Shown here: piece by piece, positions 34,823 to 42,944 of the stretch
How the letters are laid out: each line of letters begins with the position of its first letter
How positions within the stretch are numbered: the stretch's first letter is position 1
Assembly (NCBI RefSeq): GCF_017876295.1
Contig: NZ_JAGINT010000001.1
Location: 4,360,898 to 4,424,897, forward strand
Source of the DNA: Kribbella aluminosa
Lineage (GTDB): Bacteria > Actinomycetota > Actinomycetes > Propionibacteriales > Kribbellaceae
Direction: 5' to 3'
Length of the DNA: 64,000 nucleotides
Notes under the pieces: generated by a model
Databases searched by the model: none
What the model was told of the DNA's origin: nothing
Seen by the model: the letters and a program-made list of their open reading frames with translations, nothing else
Made by a program: the position numbers and the translations under genes

Positions 34823-35527
34823 TCAGGTGTGGCGCGGCGACAGGATTGCCGGGCGCGCTTGGGAAAGCGCGGTGGGGGTGAGTTCTACGACGTCGGTACA
34901 GGTCGGGTCGGCGCATTCGCAGTCGAAGGTGATGGGGGTGGTTCGGTTGCGGGCGTGGGCTTGAACCACCAGTTGGTTGTTGCTGGTGCGGATGAAGGAC
35001 TGGCGGGTGGGGGTGTCGGGGGTGGGGTGGGCGGTCAGCAGCGGAGCGAAGTGTTGTTCCAGGGCGTTCAGTGTTTGGGGGATGGTTTGGTTGTCGACGT
35101 TGATGACTGTCGCGGTGGTGCCTGCCAGCTGGTCGTTGATCAGTTGCCAGCCCCAGATGAGGCCCTCGTGGTTCGCGCCGGGGTTTCGTTCGTGGAGCCT
35201 TGCCAGTTGTTCGGGTTTGGAGGGCATCAGCCAGACCGCGTTGGGTCCGGTGCCGGCCATGGTAGGAGTGACGAAGGCGCCTTCGACGATGGTGGGGGCG
35301 TGGATGTCTTCGAGGATCATCGGGCCGCGGTCGAAGGCTCCGGGGCCGGCGCCCAGCTCGTGGAGGCCGGCGGCGGCTGCACGTTGCTCGTGGTCGAAGG
35401 TGTGAGCGTCGACGCTGTACCAGACGTAGCCGTGCTTGCGGGCGAACAAGCGGCTGACGGTCGACTTACCGGCTGCAGCAGGCCCGCCTACCCAGAGGGC
35501 CTCGGAGGGCAACAAGTACGGCGTCAT
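34823..35527 (-). CDS. P-loop kinase-like protein of unknown function
   Basis: The 234-aa protein has one nucleotide-binding loop, GGPAAAGKST near residue 15, and a kinase-like order: an acidic VDAHTFDHE segment, an EDIHAPTIVEGAFV strand and a VWLMPSKPEQ strand. It ends with a CECADPTCTDVVELTP cysteine segment that may bind zinc. It resembles small-molecule kinases such as chloramphenicol phosphotransferase-like enzymes only in fold. The start MTPYLLPSEALW at 35527 is chosen over a 20-codon extension with no binding site. Confidence 0.7.
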   Translation of the reverse strand: MTPYLLPSEALWVGGPAAAGKSTVSRLFARKHGYVWYSVDAHTFDHEQRAAAAGLHELGAGPGAFDRGPMILEDIHAPTIVEGAFVTPTMAGTGPNAVWLMPSKPEQLARLHERNPGANHEGLIWGWQLINDQLAGTTATVINVDNQTIPQTLNALEQHFAPLLTAHPTPDTPTRQSFIRTSNNQLVVQAHARNRTTPITFDCECADPTCTDVVELTPTALSQARPAILSPRHT

Positions 35528-35553
35528 GGGCGGGACGATAGCGGCACGTCGGC

Positions 35554-36549
35554 TCAGTGCTTGACGAGGTCCTCGCTGAGGTTCCACAGGCGTACGGCGG
35601 ACTCCGGGTCGACCGCGTGCGGGACCACGTATGACCGGACGTCCGGATCGTGGAAGTCCGTCTTTCCGACCAGGTCCAGCGGTGAGATGTCGTTGTCCTT
35701 CAGGTAGGTGCCGCCGTGCCCTTCCAGCAGCGGGCTCGTAGCGCCGAAGACAGCCGTACTCGCGCCCTGCGCCACCGTCTTCCGTTCGCGCGCGGGGTCG
35801 ATGATCTGGTTGCCGTCAGCATCGACGAGGCCCATCGCCTGGTAGTCCTCCAGCGACAGCCACGGAGTGCGGGTCTCCCCCGCCTCCAGATGCGGGCCGA
35901 GGTTCGTGGTGATGACGATGCCAGGGTGCGCGGCGAAAGCGTGGATGCCGTACTGCGACCAGCGTCGCTCCAGCTCCACCGCGAAGAGCACGTTCGCGGT
36001 CTTCGACTGCCCGTACGCGCGCAGCGGGTCGTAGTCATCGGTAAACTGTGGGTCATCCCAACGAATATCGGACAGCCGGTGGCCGCCCGACGTCACGTTC
36101 ACGATCCGGGCGCCGTGCGCCGCCTGGAGAGCGGGCAGCAGACCGAGCGTGAGCTGGAAGTGCCCAAGGTGGTTCGTGGCGAACTGCGACTCGTACCCGC
36201 GAGCGTCCCGGTACAGCGGGCCGGCCATGATGCCGGCGTTGTTGATCACGATGTGCAGCGGCCACCCGTTCGCCAGGTACCGCTCGGCGAAGGCGTCGAT
36301 CGACCTCGGATCGAGCAGGTCGAGCTGGCTCGCCTCCACTCCGTCGATGGCCTCGAAGGCGGCGGGATTGCGAACGGCGACCGTCACGTGGGCGCCGGCC
36401 TTGCGCAGCGCCTGCGTCGCCGCCAGACCGAGGCCGCGATGGCCGCCGGTGACGATCGCGTTCTTGCCGGTCAGGTCGATGCCTGCGAGTACGTCGTCCG
36501 CGGTCGACGCGGCGGTGAATCCGGTACCGATGAGCTGTTGTCTGGTCAT
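35554..36549 (-). CDS. Short-chain dehydrogenase, retinol-dehydrogenase-like
   Basis: The 331-aa SDR has the cofactor motif TGGHRGLG (near residue 35), NNAGI, catalytic Ser in VNVTSGGH, and YGQSK. The extended C-terminus fits the WW-oxidoreductase/RDH-like branch. It is divergent from the AraC-type gene with 71 bases between the starts, so it is the likely target of that regulator. The substrate is unknown. GGAGG lies unusually close (1 base) to the annotated ATG. Confidence 0.88.
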   Translation of the reverse strand: MTRQQLIGTGFTAASTADDVLAGIDLTGKNAIVTGGHRGLGLAATQALRKAGAHVTVAVRNPAAFEAIDGVEASQLDLLDPRSIDAFAERYLANGWPLHIVINNAGIMAGPLYRDARGYESQFATNHLGHFQLTLGLLPALQAAHGARIVNVTSGGHRLSDIRWDDPQFTDDYDPLRAYGQSKTANVLFAVELERRWSQYGIHAFAAHPGIVITTNLGPHLEAGETRTPWLSLEDYQAMGLVDADGNQIIDPARERKTVAQGASTAVFGATSPLLEGHGGTYLKDNDISPLDLVGKTDFHDPDVRSYVVPHAVDPESAVRLWNLSEDLVKH

Positions 36550-36620
36550 GCCTCCACACTGGCGCGAGTTCGGCGTACGATGAATAAGTATCCGTCCGGC
36601 TTTTCTTCGTGAGAGTACAG

Positions 36621-37544
36621 ATGACCGATCAGTTGTCCGAGGTGTTCGAGCTCGTGGAGGTGCGCGGGCTGGTGTCCGGCGGGTTCGTGGTCCAGGGCCC
36701 GTGGGTGTCGCGCGCGACCTTTCAGGAGGCGTTCAAGTTCATCGCGATGATCGGCGGCCGCGCCCGCCTGACGACCGACGGCATCGACGCACCGATCGAC
36801 CTGCTCCCGGGCGACGTCGCGATCCTCAACAACCGCACGCGGCTGGAGCTGTCCGGCGGGTCGGGCGACGGCCCCGTGCGCGAGGTCGTTCCGGTGGAGA
36901 CCGGCCTCGAGCTGCTGGACGCGGACTGGGACAGCAACGACATCGTCATCGGCGGCCGCATCGATCTGAACGAGGCCGGGCGGACGCTGCTCGGCGAGGC
37001 CCTGCCGCCGGTCGCGCACGTGCAGGCCTCCCCCAGCACCGGCGCGAATCTCCGCGGCAGCCTGCACCGGTTGTTCGCCGAGGTCACCGGCCACCGGATC
37101 GGCTCCACGTTCGCGATCCGCCAGCACGCGCAACTGGTACTGCTCGAAGTCCTTCGCACGTACGTCGAACAGGCCGAGCTCCCGCCGGGCTGGCTGCGGG
37201 TCCTGACCGACGAGCGCCTCCGCCCGGCGCTCACCCTCATGCACTCGCAGCCGGACACGCTCTGGAGCCTCAACGAACTCGCGCGCGCCGCCGCCATGTC
37301 CCGCACCGCGTTCGCCGAGCGGTTCCGCACTGTCGCCGGCATGCCGCCCCGCGCGTACCTGAACCGCTGGCGCATGATGCTCGCCCAACGCGCCCTCCGC
37401 ACCCTTGACGTCAGCGTGGGCTCCCTCGCGACCGAGCTGGGCTACGCCTCGGAGAGCGCCTTCAGTACTGCGTTCAAACGCGAGGTCGGCGAGTCCCCGT
37501 TGCGGTACCGCGTCAACGCCCGCGCTCAGGCCTTGTCCAACTGA
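36621..37544 (+). CDS. AraC family regulator with cupin sensor
   Basis: The protein of about 307 aa has an N-terminal cupin-type AraC-binding domain (about 10-190) and two helix-turn-helix motifs in the C-terminal 100 residues (SLNELARAAAMSRTAFAERF; SVGSLATELGYASESAFSTAF). It probably controls the divergent SDR gene. A GTG at 36609 is also in frame; I choose the ATG at 36621 because GAGAG lies in front of it. Confidence 0.88.
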   Translation: MTDQLSEVFELVEVRGLVSGGFVVQGPWVSRATFQEAFKFIAMIGGRARLTTDGIDAPIDLLPGDVAILNNRTRLELSGGSGDGPVREVVPVETGLELLDADWDSNDIVIGGRIDLNEAGRTLLGEALPPVAHVQASPSTGANLRGSLHRLFAEVTGHRIGSTFAIRQHAQLVLLEVLRTYVEQAELPPGWLRVLTDERLRPALTLMHSQPDTLWSLNELARAAAMSRTAFAERFRTVAGMPPRAYLNRWRMMLAQRALRTLDVSVGSLATELGYASESAFSTAFKREVGESPLRYRVNARAQALSN

Positions 37545-37623
37545 GCCACCGGGTCATCCTCAAGCCGCAACTGGACAGCAGCCAGCGCCTCCTCCAGGTG
37601 GGCTACCGCCGTGCGCTGATCAG

Positions 37624-38064
37624 TCAGACCAGCCAGCGGCCGTCCTCCATCAGCACGCGGTCCTTGAGCTCGTTGACCTCGCGCCATGCCTGGATCTTTG
37701 TCGGCGTCACCCGGAAGAACGGGTAGGTCGGCAACGGCCGCGGGTCGAAGCCGGCCTTTGCCGCGAACGCTGCGCCCTCGGCGTCGGTCGCCTCCACCAC
37801 CTCGACGGTGCCGGTTACGTGGATCACGTCGCGCACCCCGCCGAGCGTCAACTGCACCTGCGGGTTCGCGACCAGGTTGCGTGCCGTCGGGTTCGTCCGC
37901 GTCGTCGACAACAGCAACGTCCCGTCGGTCCACAGGAACGAGAGCGGCATCAGGTACGGCGTACCGTCCAGGGAGGCCGTCGACACCCACGCGTCGACAT
38001 CCTTGTCCAGGCGGTCCAGGGTGTCCTGCTTGCGGGCCGCCGGCGGGCGGGGTGCTGCCGTCAT
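37624..38064 (-). CDS. PPOX-class flavin/F420-binding protein
   Basis: The 146-aa protein has the split-barrel fold of pyridoxamine-phosphate-oxidase-like proteins: DAWVSTASLDGTPYLMPLSF, LLLSTTRTNPTARNL and VIHVTGTVEVV. In actinobacteria many of these use F420H2 or flavin. The substrate is unknown. GGAGGAG precedes the ATG at 38064. The short gap to the divergent ECF sigma gene holds four 13-bp repeats, suggesting shared control. Confidence 0.85.
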   Translation of the reverse strand: MTAAPRPPAARKQDTLDRLDKDVDAWVSTASLDGTPYLMPLSFLWTDGTLLLSTTRTNPTARNLVANPQVQLTLGGVRDVIHVTGTVEVVEATDAEGAAFAAKAGFDPRPLPTYPFFRVTPTKIQAWREVNELKDRVLMEDGRWLV

Positions 38065-38078
38065 CGCGTGCTCCTCCA

Positions 38079-38130
38079 TCACATGTCGCTTTCACATGTC
38101 GCTGTCACATGCCGGTGTCACATGTCGTCC
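38079..38130. repeat. Four 13-bp iterons upstream of the ECF sigma gene
   Basis: Units start at 38079, 38092, 38105 and 38118; each begins TCACATG, three continue TCG, and most contain the palindrome ACATGT. They lie between the divergent PPOX and ECF starts. The first overlaps the ribosome-binding region of the PPOX gene. The regular 13-base step puts successive sites on differing faces of the helix. Confidence 0.8.
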
Positions 38131-38196
38131 TGGGGTTCCGTCAACCGAAGTGACGGCGCTCGGCCGGACAGTGTGACAGGTGAGAGGTTGGGAGAC

Positions 38197-39069
38197 ATGA
38201 CCGGGGACGACTGGCTGGCAGTACGGTTCGAGGAGAACCGGGACCGGCTGCGCGCCGTCGCGTACCGGATCCTGGGCTCCGAGCCGGAGGCCGAGGACGC
38301 GGTCCAGGAGACCTGGATCCGGCTCAGCCACAGCGACACCGACGTGATCGGCAACCTCGGCGGGTGGCTCACCACCGTCGTCGGGCGGATCTGCCTCGAC
38401 ATGTTGCGGACCCGTCGCGGGCGGCCCGAGCTCCCGGTCGGCGACCACTCCCCCGTGCTCGCGGACGACGGCGTACCAGATCCGGAACTCGAAGCGATCC
38501 AGGCGGACTCGGTCGGGCTGGCGTTGCTCGTGGTGCTCGAGACGCTGTCGCCGGCCGAACGGCTGGCGTTCGTGCTGCACGACCTGTTCGCCGTACCGTT
38601 CGAGGACATCGCGCCGATCATCCGGAAGTCGCCGGCCGCGGCGCGGCAGATCGCGAGCCGGGCACGGCGGCGGGTTCGCGGTACGTCGGAACCGACCGAC
38701 GTGGATGTCCTGCGACAGAAGGAAGTCGTGAACGCGTTCCTCACCGCGGCACGGGAAGCGGACTTCACCGCGCTGCTCGAGGTGCTCGATCCGGAGGTCG
38801 TCGTCCGCGGGGACGCGAGCGCGGCGTCGTACGGGTCGACGATGTCGCCGTTGTCCGGTGCTGCCGAGGTCGCGCACGCGTTCAGCGGGCGGGCGCGGGC
38901 GGCGAAGCTCGTCCTCGTCGACGGGATGCCAGGCCTGGTGTGGATGCAGCGCGGCGAACCGTTGATTGTGTTCTCTTTCACGGTCGCCGGCGGGCGTGTC
39001 GCCGCGATCGACCTTCGAGGCGATCCGGAGTACCTCGAAAGCGTCGATCTCGTGACTTTGCGGGGCTGA
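38197..39069 (+). CDS. ECF sigma factor with SnoaL-like C-terminal domain
   Basis: The 290-aa protein has region 2 (RLRAVAYRILGSEPEAEDAV) and region 4 (LSPAERLAFVLHDLFAVPFE), followed by a SnoaL/NTF2-like domain from about residue 175. This layout is that of SigJ/ECF41-like sigma factors, which use the fused domain instead of a classical anti-sigma factor. A partner enzyme is usually nearby; here the divergent PPOX gene is the candidate. The ATG at 38197 follows GGGAGA. Confidence 0.9.
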   Translation: MTGDDWLAVRFEENRDRLRAVAYRILGSEPEAEDAVQETWIRLSHSDTDVIGNLGGWLTTVVGRICLDMLRTRRGRPELPVGDHSPVLADDGVPDPELEAIQADSVGLALLVVLETLSPAERLAFVLHDLFAVPFEDIAPIIRKSPAAARQIASRARRRVRGTSEPTDVDVLRQKEVVNAFLTAAREADFTALLEVLDPEVVVRGDASAASYGSTMSPLSGAAEVAHAFSGRARAAKLVLVDGMPGLVWMQRGEPLIVFSFTVAGGRVAAIDLRGDPEYLESVDLVTLRG

Positions 39070-39171
39070 CCCGACGGCGTGGCGAGTGGACAGAACCGGT
39101 GGGATTCATAGGCCCGATGTGGCGCCTCCGAACGGCGTGAAATCCCGTTTTTGCGGACGCCGAAAGTGCGC

Positions 39172-39177
39172 TACTGT
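39172..39177 (+). promoter_or_regulatory. Possible -10 of the right tRNA cluster
   Basis: TACTGT lies 38 bases before tRNA-Gly, the same distance as in the left cluster, with TTGCGG 15 bases further upstream as a weak -35. This promoter sequence is unrelated to that of the left copy. Confidence 0.35.
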
Positions 39178-39215
39178 TCTGCTCTCGCACCGAGCGGAAA
39201 CGCTCCGAGCGAAGC

Positions 39216-39288
39216 GCGGACGTAGCTCAGTTGGTAGAGCGCAACCTTGCCAAGGTTGAGGTCGCCGGTTCGAACCCGGTCGTCCGCT
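39216..39288 (+). tRNA. tRNA-Gly (GCC), right copy
   Basis: The 73-nt gene is identical to the left copy, with anticodon GCC in loop TTGCCAA. Confidence 0.95.
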
Positions 39289-39310
39289 CGGAGAGGGTTC
39301 GGCTCTCAGT

Positions 39311-39381
39311 GGTGGAGTGGCCGAGAGGCGAGGCAACGGCCTGCAAAGCCGTGTACACGGGTTCGAATCCCGTCTCCACCT
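39311..39381 (+). tRNA. tRNA-Cys (GCA), right copy
   Basis: The 71-nt gene is identical to the left copy, with anticodon GCA and discriminator U. Confidence 0.95.
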
Positions 39382-39416
39382 CGAGAACCTCAGGGTATTC
39401 TGATGGTTCCGGTTTT

Positions 39417-39488
39417 GGACGATTGGCGCAGCGGTAGCGCGCTTCCCTGACACGGAAGAGGTCACTGGTTCGATCCCAGTATCGTCCA
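39417..39488 (+). tRNA. tRNA-Val (GAC), right copy
   Basis: The 72-nt gene is identical to the left copy, with anticodon GAC. It is followed by the shared terminator-like repeat. Confidence 0.95.
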
Positions 39489-39724
39489 CGAAGGCGATGG
39501 GCGACGTGTGTCGCGCACTGCGTGCGCTGACCTCGTCGCCTTCGTCATTTGTGCGGCTGCGCTTCGCTTGCCGCGTTGCGGGGGCTCCGCCACCCGCACC
39601 CCCTGCGCCTTCGCTTCGCTCGGCGGCTTGGGTCGGGTCGCGCTGTCTGTTCACCCGCTTGGGTCGGGTTGCGTTGTTGGTTCACCTGCGGCGCCTGCAT
39701 GGTCGTTGCCAGTGAGGGCGGGCC

Positions 39725-40468
39725 TTACATCCGGAGGTACGAGCCGCCGTTGAAGTCCAGGATCGTGCCGGTTGCGAACTCCGCCTCGGGCGATGCCAGG
39801 TACAGGATCGCGGCCGCTACCTCGGACGGGTCGGCCACCCGCTCGAGCGGGCTCTCCAGCCGTCGGCGGTCGTATCCGTCGCCGGCCAGGTTCACCGCGG
39901 CCATGTCGGTGACCGTCCACCCCGGCGCGATCGCGGTGACCGCGATCCCCTCCGGCCCCAGCGCCCGCGCCAAGGACTGCGTGAACGACACGATCGCCGC
40001 CTTCGAGGCGCCGTACGCCGGCTGGTTCGGCTCACCCCGGAACGCGCCGCGCGACGACACGTTCACGATCCGCCCGCCGCGGGTCATGTGCCGTACGGCG
40101 CACCACGTGACGTTGGACGGACCAACGAGATTCACCGCAAGTGTGTCCGCCCACGCCCGCTGCCACTCGGCGTACGTCGTCTCCCGGATCCGGTGCGGGT
40201 GATACACGCCGGCGTTGTTCACGAGTACGTCGATGCTGCCCAGCGCGGTCGCGGCCGCCGAGACCATCGCCTCGATCGCGTCCGGATCCGCCAGGTCCGC
40301 CTGTACGGCCAGGTGCCCCGACCCGGGCAGCTCCTTCACGAGCTGCGCGGCCGCCTCCCCCGACGAGCTGTAATGCACCGCCACCCGGTCCCCCGCAGCA
40401 GCGAAGGCCCGCGCCGCCGCCGCACCGATCCCCCGCGAAGCCCCTGTCACCAGCACTGATCGGTTCAT
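39725..40468 (-). CDS. Short-chain dehydrogenase/reductase, FabG-like
   Basis: The 247-aa classical SDR has TGASRGIG at the N-terminus, NNAGV, catalytic Ser in VNVSSRG, YGASK, and the C-terminal ATGTILDFNGG typical of FabG-like enzymes. It uses NAD(P)H on an unknown carbonyl or alcohol. The start at 40468 (MNRSVLVTG) has GAAAGGA 8 bases upstream; 7 extra codons in frame lack such a site. Confidence 0.9.
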   Translation of the reverse strand: MNRSVLVTGASRGIGAAAARAFAAAGDRVAVHYSSSGEAAAQLVKELPGSGHLAVQADLADPDAIEAMVSAAATALGSIDVLVNNAGVYHPHRIRETTYAEWQRAWADTLAVNLVGPSNVTWCAVRHMTRGGRIVNVSSRGAFRGEPNQPAYGASKAAIVSFTQSLARALGPEGIAVTAIAPGWTVTDMAAVNLAGDGYDRRRLESPLERVADPSEVAAAILYLASPEAEFATGTILDFNGGSYLRM

Positions 40469-40499
40469 GCGACCGATCCTTTCATTCAAGGGCGCAGCA

Positions 40500-41567
40500 T
40501 CAAGGACGGGGCTTCAAGTCCCGCCGGTACGACTTCGACGCTCGCACCCACTGCTTCTTCGCCTCGTTCCGCAGCCGCACGTCCGCGCGCCGAGCCATGT
40601 ACGCGGCTTCGCGCTGAAGCTTCACCCAGCTCTCGTAGCGCCGGTACGGCAGCCTGCCGTCCTCAAGACCCGCCCGTACCGCGCACCCCGGCTCCGACTC
40701 GTGTGAGCAGTCCTTGAACTTGCACTGCTCCGCCAGCTCCGTGATGTCCGGGAACGCCGCGGCCAGGCCCTCTCCGCTCTCCTGCAGGCCGATCCCCCGC
40801 AGCCCGGGTGTGTCGATGACGACCCCACCACCCGGCAGCACGATCAGCTCCCGCCGTACCGACGTGTGCCGCCCCTTGCCGTCCTCCCGAATGTCCTGCA
40901 CGTCCAGCAGTTCCACACCGGCCAGTGCGTTCACCAGCGACGACTTGCCCGCACCGCTGGACCCCAGCAACGCCAGCGTCGCGTCCCCGGCCAGCAGCTC
41001 GCGTACGGCGTCCATCCCGGCGCCTGTGCTCGCACTGCACACAAGTACGTCGGCCCCGGGCGCAGCAGCGGCCACGTCCTCGGCCAGCAGGTCCGCGTCG
41101 GTGACCAGGTCCGACTTGGTCAGTACGACGACCGGACGCGCACCGCTCTCCCAGGCCAGCGCCATGAAGCGCTCGATCCGGACGATGTTCGGCTCCGGGA
41201 CCAGGCCGACGACGATCGCGATCACGTCGACGTTCGACGCGAGCACCTGGCCGCGGGACGACCCGCCGACCTCGGCCCGGACGATCGCCGACCGCCGCGG
41301 CAGCACCGACTCGACCGTGATCCGGTCGTCCGGCCAGAAACGCAGTACCACCCAGTCACCCGTACACAGGCCGGCCTGGGCGTCCGACGCGATCTCGGCG
41401 AGCAGCGCCCCGGACCAGCTGGCCCGGACCGGCCCGTCCTCGGTGAAGACCGTCGCCAGGCCCTTGTCGACCCGGGCGACGCGTCCCGGGACCAGGTCCG
41501 CGGGGACAGTTTGCAGGCTTTCGGTCGTGGAGCTGTCGAGTCCCAGGGCCTGGAGTGTGGCTGACAT
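40500..41567 (-). CDS. rsgA: Ribosome small-subunit GTPase RsgA
   Basis: The 355-aa protein has an OB-fold start, then a circularly permuted GTPase in which the G4 motif TKSD precedes the P-loop GSSGAGKSS and DTPGLR. The C-terminal zinc site is CKFKDCSHESEPGC. It assists late 30S maturation. The start MSATLQALG at 41567 follows AAAGG. It ends 31 bases before the SDR start and may be co-transcribed with it. Confidence 0.93.
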   Translation of the reverse strand: MSATLQALGLDSSTTESLQTVPADLVPGRVARVDKGLATVFTEDGPVRASWSGALLAEIASDAQAGLCTGDWVVLRFWPDDRITVESVLPRRSAIVRAEVGGSSRGQVLASNVDVIAIVVGLVPEPNIVRIERFMALAWESGARPVVVLTKSDLVTDADLLAEDVAAAAPGADVLVCSASTGAGMDAVRELLAGDATLALLGSSGAGKSSLVNALAGVELLDVQDIREDGKGRHTSVRRELIVLPGGGVVIDTPGLRGIGLQESGEGLAAAFPDITELAEQCKFKDCSHESEPGCAVRAGLEDGRLPYRRYESWVKLQREAAYMARRADVRLRNEAKKQWVRASKSYRRDLKPRP

Positions 41568-41720
41568 GCGGCGAACCTTTCGAAAGGTCCGGCCGCGGGA
41601 TTCAGCTCCGCGGACGGACAGTACGGAAGACAACGGGCCGTGCGGCCTGTTCGAAGCTCATGGCGGGTTGCCTCCCTTCGGGTCCTTGCGGTCCAGCCAG
41701 GACCGTCTGTCGCGATGCCG

Positions 41721-42926
41721 TCAGCGTAGGTCGTCGGTCTCCCCGTGCGCACCCGGTTTTCCGACCGGCGCGGCCTTGCGGTCCGGCTCGTCGGGAGCCT
41801 TGGGTTTCTTCTTCAGGCCCTTGCGTACGGCGGGACCGAGGTTCCGCGGCTGCTCCGCGAACTCCTCCAGCTTCCGCGCCGCCTCCGCGTGCGCGTCGGA
41901 CTCCACCGGGGTCAGCGGGTTCGGGTGCTCGTGGTGGTGGTCCGGCTCGGCCTTCATCACCGGCTCGACCTCGTCCTCGTCCGCCGCGGGTTCCGGTGCT
42001 TCCTTCTTGACCTCGGTCACGTGCGCCTTGTGCGGCCACAGCCGGTCCACCACCGCGTTCAGCGCCGCGCCGATCAGTACTGCGATCGCGGTCATGTAGA
42101 GCCACATCAGTACCGCGATCGGTGCTGCCAGCGGGCCGTAGATCGACGTACCGCCGACCGTGCTCTGCAGGACCCAGCGGAGCACGAAGCTGCCCAGGAT
42201 CCAGATCGACAGCGCCAGGAACGAGCCCGGCAGGTCCGAGACCCACGGAGTCCGGATCGGGACCGACAGGTGGTACAGGGTGTTCAGGAAGCCCGCGGAC
42301 AGGATCGTGACCACCGGCCAGTACAGCTGGTTCAGGAAGTCCAGCCGGTGCGGCAGCAGTGAGTCGACCGCGCTCGGGCCGGCCAGCACCAGCGGCAGCA
42401 CGATCACGCCGATGACCAGCGCGGCGCAGTACAGACTGAAGGACAGCGCGCGGGTCCGGACGATGCCGCGCTTGCCGCCCATCCCGTACATGATCGTGAT
42501 CGTGTCCACGAACACGTTCAGCGCCCGGCTGCCGGACCACAGCGCCAGCACGAACCCGATCGAGATCACGTCCGGCCGGCCGCCGTTCAGCACCTGGTCC
42601 AGGGTCGGCGCGATCACGTTCTTGATCGAGTCGTCGGTGAGCGCCCGGGCGGCCAGGTCGACGATCTGCTGCTTGACGTCGTTGATCGTCTCGATCGCGA
42701 ACCACTTGCTCGCGATGTACCCGAGCGAGCCGGCCAGCCCGAAGATCAGCGGCGGTAGCGAGAGGATCGCGAAGAACGCCCCCTCGGCCGCGAGACCGGT
42801 GACCCGGTACCGCAGACACACCCCGACCGTCTGGGTGAGCAGCTTCCAGGTCGTCGCGGGGACCTTACGAACCCATGCCAATGAGAGGGAGCTCCCACCA
42901 GTGGGTCCTGCCCCAGAACGTGCCAT
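41721..42926 (-). CDS. YihY/BrkB family membrane protein
   Basis: The 401-aa protein has the six-helix YihY core (GLAAEGAFFAILSLPPLIFG; ALWSGSRALNVF; GPLAAPIAVLMWLYMTAIAV) and a long, charged cytoplasmic tail rich in Glu, His and Lys. The family is widespread and not an RNase despite old names; the function is unsettled. It starts only 18 bases from the divergent aidB-like gene, with overlapping -10 elements. Confidence 0.88.
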   Translation of the reverse strand: MARSGAGPTGGSSLSLAWVRKVPATTWKLLTQTVGVCLRYRVTGLAAEGAFFAILSLPPLIFGLAGSLGYIASKWFAIETINDVKQQIVDLAARALTDDSIKNVIAPTLDQVLNGGRPDVISIGFVLALWSGSRALNVFVDTITIMYGMGGKRGIVRTRALSFSLYCAALVIGVIVLPLVLAGPSAVDSLLPHRLDFLNQLYWPVVTILSAGFLNTLYHLSVPIRTPWVSDLPGSFLALSIWILGSFVLRWVLQSTVGGTSIYGPLAAPIAVLMWLYMTAIAVLIGAALNAVVDRLWPHKAHVTEVKKEAPEPAADEDEVEPVMKAEPDHHHEHPNPLTPVESDAHAEAARKLEEFAEQPRNLGPAVRKGLKKKPKAPDEPDRKAAPVGKPGAHGETDDLR

Positions 42927-42932
42927 ACCGCT

Positions 42933-42939
42933 TACCGTA
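42933..42939. promoter_or_regulatory. Overlapping divergent leaderless promoters
   Basis: The 7-bp TACCGTA holds TACCGT on the plus strand, 6 bases before the aidB-like ATG (42945), and TACGGT on the minus strand, 7 bases before the yihY ATG (42926). Two RNA polymerases could not open both at once, so the two genes would compete for one site. Confidence 0.55.
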
Positions 42940-42944
42940 CTGAC

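Larger units (their letters stand above)
39216..39665 (+). repeat. Right arm of the 450-bp inverted duplication
   Basis: This arm is nearly identical to the minus strand of 28785-29234. It carries the same three tRNA genes with identical spacers and the same downstream block with one to two 31-bp units. Homology ends near 39665. From there to the SDR gene at 39725 no feature is seen. Confidence 0.9.
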
